A stretch of 64,000 nt of DNA from Fulvivirga sp. M361 (GCF_007097395.1 NZ_VKDC01000014.1:124001-188000), one strand, 5' to 3'; counted from the first letter of the stretch, positions 28,992 through 38,546 are shown. Program-made: numbers and translations. The notes: a model not told the origin generated them from the sequence alone.

Positions 28992-29057
28992 GAGGTATTC
29001 GTTAGTTTGTATTTCAGGCAGTATACTTTCTCAATAAAATGGCTCTATAGATTTGCA

Positions 29058-31457
29058 TCACTCATTTCTTAAAATAGTAGCAGGATTCATTAAACCGGCA
29101 CGTAATGTATGAATGCTTACAGTCATAACGGAGGCCAGAAGCGTCACAAATAAAGTGATCATAAAGATGGATGGGTCCACATCCTCATGATAAGCGAAAC
29201 GGTTAAGCCATTCGTTCCCAAAATACCACACCAATGGAATAACAATCGCATTGGCAATCAAAATAAGTACAATAAATTCCTTGGTAAGTAAACCTGCAAT
29301 ACTTGCAATACCAGCCCCAAGTACCTTGCGAATACCTATTTCCTTTGTACGGAAAAGCACCATAAATGACACCAGGCCAAGCAAACCAATCCCGGAAATC
29401 AACAAACTAAGCAAGGAGAAAATCGTAAGGATTTGAGTCAGTCTTTCTTCTGCCCTGTACTGTTTCTCAAAATTTTCGTCAAGGAAAAAATACTCAAAGT
29501 CATAGTCACCAAGATCCTTTTTCCAAAGTGCTTCTACATCGTTTAAGAATGCTGAAATTTGGTTTGACGAAAACCGGACAGCATAATACCTGCCATGCCA
29601 CACACTGGTATAGCCCATGGCCTTTGGCCATATACTCTCTTGCAGACCTACTCCATGATAGTCTTTAACGACTCCAATTACCGTACCTTCCGGACTGCCT
29701 GATGGTGACACTATCTTTTTGCCGATGGCATTTTCAGGAGTACCCCACCCCATATCTCTGACGGTGGTTTCATTAATGATAAGGCCTTCATTCAGCCAAC
29801 GGAGATGTGCCGGATCAAAGTTATTACCAGCTAATAGCTCCAGCTCCAATGTGGGTAAGTAGTTTTCATCGATGGCCATATACTCCGTTACCACCTGCGT
29901 ACCTTCGGAAATGCGTTCAGGATAGGCCCACTGTCCCTGCCAACCCGGACTTCCGGGGAGTGCATTCGTAAAAGTTACATCGTCTACACCACTAAGCGTT
30001 TGAAGGCTATTCTTAAAAACCTGGTCAGCCGCTGACCTGGGGACACGGATAGCATCTAATACCAACACCTGTTCTTTTTGAAAACCCAGGTTTTTGTGCT
30101 TCATATAAGCCATCTGGTCCAGCACAATGATTGTAGCCAGTAACAGTCCGGCAGAAATGAAAAATTGAAAAATGACCAGCACTCGTCTTAGGTTTGAGCC
30201 GGTAAGACCAGCTCTAACCTGTCCTTTCAGTACATTTACCGGGTTCATCCCTGATAGTACCATAGCCGGATAAAAACCAGCCATAAAAGTCACTGTTGTA
30301 ATAACAATAATTGAACCCGCCAGTGTGCGGAAGTTGAGCAATGAATAAAGGGTATAAAACTTACCCATTAATGCATTGAAAAATGGAAGTGAAAAGTCAA
30401 TAAAAAGAATTACTATAAAAAACGAAGCCAAAGTAAGTAACAAAGTTTCAGTCATAAACAGCCAAAACATAGAGGTACGTGAGGCGCCCAATGACTTTCG
30501 CAACCCTACTTCCTTAGCACGATAAATGGAACGTGCGGTGGTTAAGTTGATAAAATTGATACATGCTAACACCAATACAAAAGCGGCAATAACAGACACC
30601 ATATATATTCTATTCAAACTACCTTTCGGGCCAAACGAATTGGCTATATCCGATACGAGATAGATCTCATTCAATGGAATAAACGACAGGTACATTGATG
30701 ATCCTATTTCTTTAAACCATTCACCGTTATTTTCCATATAAAGGTCTGAGGCCTTTGATCGGATACTTTCCAGAGATGCACCTTCTTCCAGCAAGAGATA
30801 ATTTATCACGTTAAAATTTCCCCACCCCTGGCTATAGCTAAAATCACGCTTTAATCGTTCGAAGGTTGAAAAAGAAAGGAGCATATCAAACTGGATATGT
30901 GACTGGGTTGGTAAATCTCTGAGTACACCGGTAACCGTGAATACAAGAGAATCGCGAAGTGTCAGTGTTTGACCTATGGCTTGTTTATCTCCAAAATAAC
31001 GATGTTTAATCTCTTCGGTGATCACGATGGAAAAGGGATCTTTTAAGGCTTTTTCGGATTCCCCTTTCATAAAATCAAAAGAGAAGATATGGAAGAAATC
31101 CTCACCCGCATAGAACACGTCGTGCGTGTAGCGCTTACCGTCTGCATTCAGTGTCATGGCTCTGCCAGCCCTACGGGCGTAAACAACAGATTCCACTTCG
31201 GGATAGGTTGTTTTCAATATGTGGGCTGCAGGCCACGAATTATGTTCCAGAAATTCACCTCTTTGGTTTCTGCTCACCACTTTATAGATACGATCTGACT
31301 TCTTATGAAATCGGTCATACTCCATTTCGTCAATGACAAATAGCATGATCAAAACTGTAAGTGTCAGCCCTGCAGTTAAGCCTAAAAGGTTAATGAATGA
31401 ATAGGTTTTAAACCTCATTAAATTTCTAAGCGCTGTTTTGAAGTGATTCTTAATCAT
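29058..31457 (-). CDS. MacB/FtsX-type ABC transporter permease
   Basis: 799 residues with anchor helix (YSFINLLGLTAGLTLTVLIM), MacB core domain, FtsX block with AKEVGLRKSLGASRTSM, second core domain, and FtsX block with TKEIGIRKVLGAGIASI, ending NPATILRNE. First of three minus-strand permeases in a row, 66 bp upstream of the next, so probably transcribed with it. It is divergent from the NtrC-type regulator gene; the 250-bp region between them holds a candidate enhancer-type inverted repeat. Confidence 0.9.
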   Translation of the reverse strand: MIKNHFKTALRNLMRFKTYSFINLLGLTAGLTLTVLIMLFVIDEMEYDRFHKKSDRIYKVVSRNQRGEFLEHNSWPAAHILKTTYPEVESVVYARRAGRAMTLNADGKRYTHDVFYAGEDFFHIFSFDFMKGESEKALKDPFSIVITEEIKHRYFGDKQAIGQTLTLRDSLVFTVTGVLRDLPTQSHIQFDMLLSFSTFERLKRDFSYSQGWGNFNVINYLLLEEGASLESIRSKASDLYMENNGEWFKEIGSSMYLSFIPLNEIYLVSDIANSFGPKGSLNRIYMVSVIAAFVLVLACINFINLTTARSIYRAKEVGLRKSLGASRTSMFWLFMTETLLLTLASFFIVILFIDFSLPFFNALMGKFYTLYSLLNFRTLAGSIIVITTVTFMAGFYPAMVLSGMNPVNVLKGQVRAGLTGSNLRRVLVIFQFFISAGLLLATIIVLDQMAYMKHKNLGFQKEQVLVLDAIRVPRSAADQVFKNSLQTLSGVDDVTFTNALPGSPGWQGQWAYPERISEGTQVVTEYMAIDENYLPTLELELLAGNNFDPAHLRWLNEGLIINETTVRDMGWGTPENAIGKKIVSPSGSPEGTVIGVVKDYHGVGLQESIWPKAMGYTSVWHGRYYAVRFSSNQISAFLNDVEALWKKDLGDYDFEYFFLDENFEKQYRAEERLTQILTIFSLLSLLISGIGLLGLVSFMVLFRTKEIGIRKVLGAGIASIAGLLTKEFIVLILIANAIVIPLVWYFGNEWLNRFAYHEDVDPSIFMITLFVTLLASVMTVSIHTLRAGLMNPATILRNE

Positions 31458-31619
31458 GATTGAATATAAATAACTGGTAAAGCATAAAACAACTGACCGT
31501 TTTCCTCCTCTCCTTTATTCAAATGCAATGCCATTTACACAAAAGTCTAATAATCAAATATTTAAACAACAATTGAATGAAGTATAAACCTTAAAGTGCC
31601 CACCAGTAAAACAGCTAAG

Positions 31620-31635
31620 TGTCCACAGATGGACA
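31620..31635. promoter_or_regulatory. Inverted repeat between the permease and NtrC-type regulator genes
   Basis: TGTCCA (31620-31625) and TGGACA (31630-31635) form a perfect inverted repeat around CAGA. A related GTGCCCAC lies about 24 bp upstream at 31596. It lies about 160 bp from the permease start and about 70 bp from the regulator start, positions suitable for an upstream activating site of a sigma-54 activator. Binding by the neighbouring regulator is inferred. Confidence 0.4.
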
Positions 31636-31707
31636 GAACATATGGAAATGAGGCCCGATATTTTTAGGTTTACGCCATTGCTGTAAACGGTATCCTTTGA
31701 GAACGCT

Positions 31708-33078
31708 ATGAAAAAAAAGGGAAGTATACTTATTGTAGATGATGATGAATATATACTCATCAGTTTAAAGATGTTACTTGAAGAGTACTTTGAAGAGGTC
31801 CACAGTGTCAACAAAACCTCTGATATAGAAAAGCTATTCGATTCAAATTCTTTTCAAGTGGTACTTCTTGATATGAACTTTAAACAGGGAGAAACATCAG
31901 GCAGGGAAGGGTTAGAATGTCTAGGTAGAATTAAAATTCTTGACAGCAACGTCAGCGTGATTATGATGACAGCCTATGGTGAGTTGAATCTTGCCGTAAA
32001 CGCCATGAAACAAGGTGCGATGGATTTTATTGTAAAACCCTGGGAAAACGAACGTCTTCTGGCCATTGTCAACAATGCGTTTCAATTATCTCTTCAAAGC
32101 AGCGAGATCGCTCAGCTAAAATCAAGGCAGCATGTGATATCAAATGTATCCAACAGCTCCGGTGAGCTTATCGGAAATTCTCAGACCATGCAGCATGTAC
32201 ATAAGTTCATTGAAAAAGTAGCCCCTACTGATGCAAACATTCTGCTATTAGGTGAAAATGGCACGGGGAAAGAAGTGGCCGCAAGAGCAATCCATAAAAG
32301 ATCATTGCGGGCCGACGAGGTATTCATTTCCGTAGACCTTGGCGCTATTTCAGAAAATGTATTTGAAAGTGAACTTTTCGGTCATACAAAAGGCGCTTTT
32401 ACGGACGCCAAAGCAGACAGGATGGGCCGGTTTGAGGCAGCATCAGGAGGCACCATATTCCTGGATGAAATAGGTAATCTCCCACTGTCACTACAATCGA
32501 AATTACTAACAGTTATACAACGCAGAGAAGTAACGAAAATTGGCGCTAATACAGCTTCGAAAGTGGACGTGAGAATTATAGCTGCTACCAATGGTGACCT
32601 GACTATGTTGGTGAAAAACGGTGTATTCCGTGAAGATCTTTACTATCGCATCAATACGATGGAAATAACGTTGCCTCCACTTCGCGACAGGGCCGGAGAT
32701 CTACGAATACTTTTTGATTCATTCTTACGTACCTACTCAAAAAAATATCAAAAACCATTTACTGAGGTTTCCGAAAAGACATTGAAAGTATTGGAAAAGT
32801 ACTCATGGCCAGGTAATGTGCGTGAACTTCAGCACGCCGTAGAGCGTGCGGTTATCATGAGTGACGGACTGGAATTAACTGTGTCTGATTTCAACCTATC
32901 TCATCACCGGGAACAACAGCCAGATGAGTTCGATACTTTTAACCTGGAAAATATCGAGGCATGGGCAGTAAAAAAGGCACTGGCTAAGCACAGTGGAAAT
33001 GTAAGTCATGCCGCCAGGGAGCTCGGTCTGTCCAGGGGAGCTATGTACCGCAGAATGGAAAAGTATAGCCTGCAATGA
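31708..33078 (+). CDS. Sigma-54-dependent response regulator (NtrC/AtoC type)
   Basis: 456 residues. Receiver domain (1-125) with IVDDDEYILI, the Asp in VVLLDMNF, the Thr in MMTAYG and the Lys in IVKPW. The AAA+ domain (about 150-375) has Walker A GENGTGKE, the sigma-54 loop as GAFTDA (instead of GAFTGA), Walker B GTIFLDEIGNLP and the R-finger segment REDLYYRINTMEI. A C-terminal Fis-type helix-turn-helix (about 415-456) contains AARELGLSRGAMYRRMEKY. It overlaps the kinase gene by ATGA. It lies divergent from three permease genes, its most likely targets. Confidence 0.95.
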   Translation: MKKKGSILIVDDDEYILISLKMLLEEYFEEVHSVNKTSDIEKLFDSNSFQVVLLDMNFKQGETSGREGLECLGRIKILDSNVSVIMMTAYGELNLAVNAMKQGAMDFIVKPWENERLLAIVNNAFQLSLQSSEIAQLKSRQHVISNVSNSSGELIGNSQTMQHVHKFIEKVAPTDANILLLGENGTGKEVAARAIHKRSLRADEVFISVDLGAISENVFESELFGHTKGAFTDAKADRMGRFEAASGGTIFLDEIGNLPLSLQSKLLTVIQRREVTKIGANTASKVDVRIIAATNGDLTMLVKNGVFREDLYYRINTMEITLPPLRDRAGDLRILFDSFLRTYSKKYQKPFTEVSEKTLKVLEKYSWPGNVRELQHAVERAVIMSDGLELTVSDFNLSHHREQQPDEFDTFNLENIEAWAVKKALAKHSGNVSHAARELGLSRGAMYRRMEKYSLQ

Positions 33079-34394
33079 AAAAGTTCCGACTTAATATTGT
33101 CATTCGTATCATCGTCATCGCTCTACTCCTGACGTCAGTAATATACTACCTTATTGTTTTGGAATATTACTTGCGAAGTTGCTACCTGATCGTCTTTGTA
33201 CTATTAGCTTTGATCGAGTTTGTCTGGTTTGTTGAACGGACCAACCGTGATTTCAAAGTGTTTCTAATGGGTATCCTTCAAGATGATTTCACTACCACTT
33301 TCTCTGAAAAAGCGAAAGGAAATTCATTCGATCAATTATATGGTGTGATGAATCGCATTACTCGAAAGTTTGATGAGATAAGTGCGGCAAAAGAGGCACA
33401 ATACCTTTACCTGGAAGCGTTAGTGGCTCATTTAAGGGTAGGGATCATAAGCTATGATGAGAAAGAGAAAGTCCACCTGATGAATGAAGCTGCGAAAGGA
33501 CTGCTTGAGCTTCCACAAATGTCAAACCTCAAGGTACTTGAAAAAGTAAACCCTTCGGTACTTTCTGTAATACGTAATATTAGCCCCGGACAAAACAGGT
33601 TATTGAAAATTGTTGTCAATAATGAAATGCAGCAACTCAATATACATGCTTCTGCATTCAAGCTACAAGGTGAACAATACAGGCTGGTCTCTATCCAAAA
33701 CATAAAAAGTGAGTTAGATACCAACGAGATGGCTGCATGGCAACGACTTATCAGGGTACTGACCCATGAGATCATGAACTCAGTAACACCGATCCATTCA
33801 CTGTCCTCAACATTAAAGCTATTGATAGAAAAGAACAGGCATAATGACCAGCTCATGTCTGATGAAATAAAGGAAAAGTTATGGACAGGTCTGGATGCCG
33901 TTGAGAATAGAAGTAAAGGGCTGCAATCTTTTACCAAAGCCTATAGAAAATTAACCCACGTACCTACACCTTCTTTTAAAAAGATAGAACTGAACCGGCA
34001 GCTTCACCGATTGATTGAATTGCTAAAAAACGAACTGAAAGAGGTGAAAGTCACACTCCACCTGGAAAAAACACTGGAAGTTAATGCAGACCCTGATCTA
34101 TTGGACCAGGCATTGATCAATTTATTAAAGAATGCCATTGAGGCCATGTCCGATACAGAGGCTCCTGAGTTAGTTATTACCACGAGCCAACCTGCAAAGG
34201 TCATTATCACCGATAATGGCACTGGCATTGAAAAAGATCAACTGGACCAGATATTCATCCCTTTTTTTACTACAAAAAAAGAGGGTTCGGGCATTGGACT
34301 GGCCATCACCCGCCAAATTATCAAACTACATCACGGAAACATTAATGTTACAACCCAGCCGGGCAAAGGGACAAGTTTTACTATAACATTTTGA
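33075..34394 (+). CDS. Two-component sensor histidine kinase (NtrB/AtoS type)
   Basis: 439 residues: two membrane helices (about 5-50) with almost no periplasmic loop, a PAS-like region (about 100-210), the phosphoacceptor His in RVLTHEIMNSVTPIHS, the N box INLLKNAIEAM, the G1 box ITDNGTGI and the G2 box GSGIGLAIT. The start codon overlaps the regulator stop (33075-33078), so it is the partner of the sigma-54 activator. The short loop suggests that it senses membrane or cytoplasmic signals. Confidence 0.93.
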   Translation: MKKFRLNIVIRIIVIALLLTSVIYYLIVLEYYLRSCYLIVFVLLALIEFVWFVERTNRDFKVFLMGILQDDFTTTFSEKAKGNSFDQLYGVMNRITRKFDEISAAKEAQYLYLEALVAHLRVGIISYDEKEKVHLMNEAAKGLLELPQMSNLKVLEKVNPSVLSVIRNISPGQNRLLKIVVNNEMQQLNIHASAFKLQGEQYRLVSIQNIKSELDTNEMAAWQRLIRVLTHEIMNSVTPIHSLSSTLKLLIEKNRHNDQLMSDEIKEKLWTGLDAVENRSKGLQSFTKAYRKLTHVPTPSFKKIELNRQLHRLIELLKNELKEVKVTLHLEKTLEVNADPDLLDQALINLLKNAIEAMSDTEAPELVITTSQPAKVIITDNGTGIEKDQLDQIFIPFFTTKKEGSGIGLAITRQIIKLHHGNINVTTQPGKGTSFTITF

Positions 34395-34568
34395 CTTACC
34401 ACGGTCACCTAATTTTGGGTTGATTTCATTTCAGGACTATTACAACTAAAAATTTTAAAAAAAATAAAAGTCAAAACTTGCTGATAGAAGTTACTGATAG
34501 AGAGCTGTTTCAATTCAAAATTTAGAAAGGATTTCGGTTTGCTTTTTATTGATTAATAATATGTTAGA

Positions 34569-36365
34569 TTGACTCAATTAAATAATTACTTATATTACAT
34601 ATCCGTTTTGGCTATTGTTGGCGGTATTTTTTTGTCTAATTTTTTTATTCGAATGAAGGGGCTTGTTAAAGTTGCTCAAAGTACAGACGTACGTATAGTA
34701 GTCGTGGCCATTCTTTATTATGTATCCGCACAGCTAGGATTGTGGTTGTCATTTCCGGTATCTAAAGCCGCACCACTCTGGCCACCGGCAGGTATTGCTC
34801 TGGCGTTAATCATCCTAACGGGATACAGAACATGGCCGGCAGTTACTATTGGCTCTCTAGTGGCCAATTCGTTAGTGTTTCTCAATCTGAATCTGAATTT
34901 TAGCCTGGAGCTTGTTTCATCATTGGTTGTGATTGCAATTGGTAATACGATTGAAGCGCTTTTTGGATATTACCTGATACTGAAGTTCATCAGGACTAAA
35001 AACCCATTTCTAAAGACCATACATGTATTCATATTTTTGCTTGTTGCACTGGTCATGTGCCTGATCGGCTCCGGTGTGGGTAGTATTGGGTTAGTGATCA
35101 ACGGAATCATTGCCCAAAACGATTTCCTGGGAAGTATGAGCACCTGGTGGATCAGTAATGTAGTAAGTATACTTATTATTACCCCCTTTGTTATTTCATG
35201 GTCCAACGAGTTTAAGTTTAAATGGAATACTCATGCCGCCGTGGAGTGGGGAGTATTTATTTCAGCATTACTTGTCATTATCCTCATTCTAAATTTCAAC
35301 CCAATTTCAGAAACTATTCAACGATCATTACCCTTCCTGATCGTACCCTTCCTGCTATGGCTTGGCTTTAGATTTAACTTACAAATCACTGCATCGGGCA
35401 TTTTACTGGTGAGTTTTCTGGCCATATTTTTTACTATAAAGAATCAGGGACCATTTATACTGGAAGCAGAAGAAAGCTCATTACTGTTACTCCAAATATT
35501 CATAGGCATTATCAGTATTTCTTCTATTATCATTTACGCCACGGTGCACGAAAGGACGGTGGCTCAGCGGGCCATGGTTGAATTCAATGAAAACCTGGAA
35601 ACCAAGGTCAAAGAGAGAACAAAAGAGCTGCATGAAGAAATTCAAATGCGCAAAAAGACGGAAGAAAAAATCAAAGTATCCAACAGGAAACTCCGCAAAG
35701 CTAATGTGGAACTCGACAATTTCGTTTACAGCGTTTCCCACGATCTGAGGGCTCCCATTGCCTCAGTACTCGGACTGGTGAATTTGGCAAAGCAGGAAGA
35801 AGACATTGAAATGATGCGTAAGTATCTGTCCATGGTAGCTCAAAGTGCCGAACAGCAGGATAATTTTATCAAAGACATTCTGGACCTTTCCAGAAACTCC
35901 CGGCTGGAAGTAGATCATGAAGAGATCTCTTTTGAATGTATGATCAACGAGATCTTCGATCAATTAAAATACAGTTCAAAAGACAGTAATGTCATCAAGG
36001 AAATAGAGATTGATCAGAATCAGATATTTAAATCTGACCAAAAACGTCTGAAAGTGGTATTCAATAACCTTATATCTAACGCCATACGTTACAGTAACGG
36101 ACAAAACCCGCATATTAAAATCAGTGTCAGCGTAGATGACACCACAGCAAAAGTACTGATAAATGATAACGGAGTGGGTATTGCCAAGAAGCACTTGAAG
36201 AATGTATTCAAAATGTTTTACAGAGCCACGGAAGACAATGCCGGTTCAGGCCTCGGACTGTATATAGTGAAAGAAACCGTTGAAAAACTAAGAGGCAACA
36301 TCATGCTCGATTCTGAAGAGAATAAAGGGACCACTGTCAGCCTGGAGATACCAAATCTTAATTAG
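34569..36365 (+). CDS. MASE1-domain sensor histidine kinase
   Basis: 598 residues from TTG 34569, or 570 from ATG 34653. The N-terminal MASE1 integral membrane sensor (about 40-320, eight or so helices; signature PLWPPAGIALAL) is followed by a coiled coil (about 335-385), the His box VSHDLRAPIASVLGLV, N box NNLISNAIRYS, G1 INDNGVGIA and G2 GSGLGLYIV. The TTG start is kept because the extra residues form a membrane helix in frame, but the ATG is equally possible. No response regulator follows, so the kinase is orphan. The 174-bp gap separates it from the preceding kinase. Confidence 0.88.
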   Translation: MTQLNNYLYYISVLAIVGGIFLSNFFIRMKGLVKVAQSTDVRIVVVAILYYVSAQLGLWLSFPVSKAAPLWPPAGIALALIILTGYRTWPAVTIGSLVANSLVFLNLNLNFSLELVSSLVVIAIGNTIEALFGYYLILKFIRTKNPFLKTIHVFIFLLVALVMCLIGSGVGSIGLVINGIIAQNDFLGSMSTWWISNVVSILIITPFVISWSNEFKFKWNTHAAVEWGVFISALLVIILILNFNPISETIQRSLPFLIVPFLLWLGFRFNLQITASGILLVSFLAIFFTIKNQGPFILEAEESSLLLLQIFIGIISISSIIIYATVHERTVAQRAMVEFNENLETKVKERTKELHEEIQMRKKTEEKIKVSNRKLRKANVELDNFVYSVSHDLRAPIASVLGLVNLAKQEEDIEMMRKYLSMVAQSAEQQDNFIKDILDLSRNSRLEVDHEEISFECMINEIFDQLKYSSKDSNVIKEIEIDQNQIFKSDQKRLKVVFNNLISNAIRYSNGQNPHIKISVSVDDTTAKVLINDNGVGIAKKHLKNVFKMFYRATEDNAGSGLGLYIVKETVEKLRGNIMLDSEENKGTTVSLEIPNLN

Positions 36366-36371
36366 GACAAA

Positions 36372-36406
36372 GCGCGTAGGGCAGAGGGCATGGCGCATAG
36401 AGGAAA
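36372..36406. repeat. Degenerate 7-bp tandem repeat
   Basis: Five consecutive heptamers: units at 36372, 36379, 36386, 36393 and 36400 start G and keep a G-rich pattern such as GGGCATG and GCGCATA. The tract is much more GC-rich than its surroundings and lies just after the MASE1 kinase stop. Similar decayed heptamer tracts are known to me from intergenic regions of other Cytophagales; this is recollection, not a search. Confidence 0.5.
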
Positions 36407-36543
36407 GATGTCCGTCCCTAAATAAGGTTGTCCGATTACACTAACTATTCATTATCGAAAAATCATGAACCAGAGATCTTGCTCTTGATTCAAACCGAAC
36501 GTTTTTCCTATGATTTTGATCTTCAAAGAAGGCTTAATCAGGC

Positions 36544-37179
36544 TTAAAGACCGGATGGCAAGTTCGCCTCCAGGTAATTGTAATGAATTTCTAATTCGCG
36601 CACTTTTTTCTTATATCCGATCATTTCAGTGAAAAAAAAGAACGAATCTACAGAATCTCCCATAGGATCATGAACGCGAAACCTGCTCACCGCGTCACCT
36701 TTATACCATATCAGCTCATAGTCTGTCAAATCATCATTTAGTTTACCCTGGATCTTGTTATATACTGTCCGTGTCCTGAGAAGTTGCTTACTTTTATCAT
36801 CCAAAGGTTTGAATTTTGAAAGCCCCAGAGAATCTAACAACTGATTGGAAATATTTCCTGCCATGTCATAGCGTAACCGCACAAGAGTTGAGTCAATAAA
36901 GTAAAGTAATAGTTTATTCACCCGACTTCCGCAAATGACAAGATCAGGGTGATCGATCTTATAAAACCTCAATCGATGGTCGAAAAATTCACCTATATTC
37001 TGCGTCCCGGCAAGCTGTATTTCTGTCAAATGCTGGCTTAATTCTATAGAATCAACGGATGCATAGGTTAATCGCTCATTTTTAACCGTATTATCAAAAA
37101 ATTCCTGGTCATGCGAGGTTCGTATTTCCGGCGAGAACTGACATGCTACCGTTGTCAGCAGTAACAGGATTTTTTTCAT
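36544..37179 (-). CDS. Exported protein of unknown function
   Basis: 211 residues from ATG 37179, beginning MKKILLLLTTVACQF, an export signal. A lipobox (TVAC) is possible but imperfect at the -3 position. The mature part has no motif I recognise; it is rich in charged residues with scattered Tyr and Phe. The start overlaps the stop of the DUF3052-like gene (ATGA, 37176-37179), so the two are coupled. A longer reading frame to 37221 would bury the signal behind 14 extra residues and is not preferred. Confidence 0.65.
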   Translation of the reverse strand: MKKILLLLTTVACQFSPEIRTSHDQEFFDNTVKNERLTYASVDSIELSQHLTEIQLAGTQNIGEFFDHRLRFYKIDHPDLVICGSRVNKLLLYFIDSTLVRLRYDMAGNISNQLLDSLGLSKFKPLDDKSKQLLRTRTVYNKIQGKLNDDLTDYELIWYKGDAVSRFRVHDPMGDSVDSFFFFTEMIGYKKKVRELEIHYNYLEANLPSGL

Positions 37180-37583
37180 CTGCGGTCTTGTTTTCTGAAC
37201 ACAAACTTCAGTCCGGACCATGTCTTATCTACCGCACATACTTTTACATCTACAAGACCGTTGTCTAACCCGGTACGTCTTACGAGGTTACCATCAACAT
37301 CGGTCTCTACCTGTGAAGTTTTTTTTGGCCAGGACACCCAAAGCAACCCTTCAATATCCATCATTTCTTTTAATCTTGGAAAGTATCTTATCAATTCACT
37401 ACTTTCCTTGCAGAAAAAATGAATAAAATTGATGTCAGATCCCTTTTCTGATACTACTTCGATATCCGGCATCTTTTCGAAAAGATCAAAATAATAATCG
37501 GGTATGTTAATAAAACAAACTTTGTGTCCGTCTTTAATGCCTAATTTTTTAACCAGTGGGGTTCCTGAATATCCTGCGGGCAT
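37176..37583 (-). CDS. DUF3052-family protein
   Basis: 135 residues. The beginning AGYSGTPLVKKLGIKDGHKV and the later segment GLLWVSWPKKTS are typical of DUF3052, a small cytoplasmic family of unknown function with a Rossmann-like alternation of strands and helices. The end shows TGLDNGLVDVKVCAVDKTWSGLKFV, also conserved. It overlaps the following exported-protein gene by 4 bp. Confidence 0.8.
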   Translation of the reverse strand: MPAGYSGTPLVKKLGIKDGHKVCFINIPDYYFDLFEKMPDIEVVSEKGSDINFIHFFCKESSELIRYFPRLKEMMDIEGLLWVSWPKKTSQVETDVDGNLVRRTGLDNGLVDVKVCAVDKTWSGLKFVFRKQDRR

Positions 37584-37696
37584 AGGAATAAATATAACTC
37601 ATTTTTATAAACATACTTTCGAAAAGGATTAAGTATTGACCGGTGTCACGGTACAATCATCTATTTTCTCCTGGAATTTTGCTTTCTTTGAGACTC

Positions 37697-38143
37697 ATGA
37701 TCATTGCCAAACCAAAAATAGGTACACTTTTCTCTATAGGTATTTTCGTCGCTTTTTGTTTGGGTATATCATTGTACATTTTTTTGATCCTGGAGGACCG
37801 TCCCGCTCAATGGTACCATTATCTTATCATCGTCACTTTAAGTCCCCTGGCCCTGGGATTATTAACCAAAACAGTCTTAGGCTATAAAAAAATAGCCATA
37901 GGCAAAGAGCGTATTACCATTAACTACCCCATACGATTCTCACAGCGAGTATATAATTTAAAAGATATTGAAAGTTGGACAGAACAAAAAGTAAAAACAG
38001 CAACAGGTACCTTTAAAGAGCTTACCGTTCTTTTCAAAAATGGTAAACGCCTTAATATGAGTTTTCAAGAGCATAGTAATTATATTGAGAGCGTTAAGTA
38101 TCTCCGTAAAAAATGTGGCAAAAAGTATAGAGACACGAACTAA
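37697..38143 (+). CDS. Membrane protein with PH-like cytoplasmic domain
   Basis: 148 residues from ATG 37697 (a GTG at 37643 would add 18). Two membrane helices (about 8-30 and 38-60) precede a soluble domain in which KIAIGKERITINYPIRF and YNLKDIESWTEQKV resemble the strand pattern of bacterial PH (bPH) domains. Function unknown. Its TAA directly abuts the fluC start codon, so the two genes are coupled. Confidence 0.65.
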   Translation: MIIAKPKIGTLFSIGIFVAFCLGISLYIFLILEDRPAQWYHYLIIVTLSPLALGLLTKTVLGYKKIAIGKERITINYPIRFSQRVYNLKDIESWTEQKVKTATGTFKELTVLFKNGKRLNMSFQEHSNYIESVKYLRKKCGKKYRDTN

Positions 38144-38515
38144 ATGAAACAGGTATTACTCGTAGGCCTTGGGGGATTTCTTGGTAGTACGTTACGCTAT
38201 CTTACATACTTATGGGTAGATCAGCGTTACGAAAAGGCTTTCCCTCTCAGCACTTTTACTGTCAATATTATCGGAAGTCTTTTCCTGGGATTACTTTATG
38301 GTTTCCTCGCCAAATCTCAAACTACTACAGGGCCGGAAATAAGACTTTTTCTTGGAGTAGGCCTATGCGGTAGTTACACTACCTTCTCTACGTTCGCGTT
38401 TGAAAATTTCAACCTGTTACAGCAGAAAGACTTTGCCACTACCTTTACTTACATTTTGGCCAGCCTCGTATTAGGACTACTTGCTGCTTACGGCGGATAC
38501 TCCATCTTTAAGTAA
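38144..38515 (+). CDS. crcB: Fluoride channel FluC/CrcB
   Basis: 123 residues with four membrane helices. The family signatures GGFLGSTLRYL (residues 9-19), TFTVNIIGSLFLGLLYG (about 43-59) and GLCGSYTTFSTFAFE (about 78-92, holding the conserved Phe and Thr lining the fluoride pore) are all present. The dual-topology dimer exports fluoride. No fluoride riboswitch is evident upstream, where the gene is fused to the bPH-like gene without spacing. Confidence 0.93.
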   Translation: MKQVLLVGLGGFLGSTLRYLTYLWVDQRYEKAFPLSTFTVNIIGSLFLGLLYGFLAKSQTTTGPEIRLFLGVGLCGSYTTFSTFAFENFNLLQQKDFATTFTYILASLVLGLLAAYGGYSIFK

Positions 38516-38546
38516 AATTTCAGTCATACGCACGAAAAATCGACTA

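Noticed and set aside
31665-31685. Possible sigma-54 promoter (GG ... GC) before the NtrC-type regulator
   Set aside because: The GG-GC spacing is 11 bp instead of 10 and the flanking consensus is weak.
33452-33937. 161-codon minus-strand ORF opposite the NtrB-type kinase
   Set aside because: Ser/Phe-rich shadow of a conserved gene.
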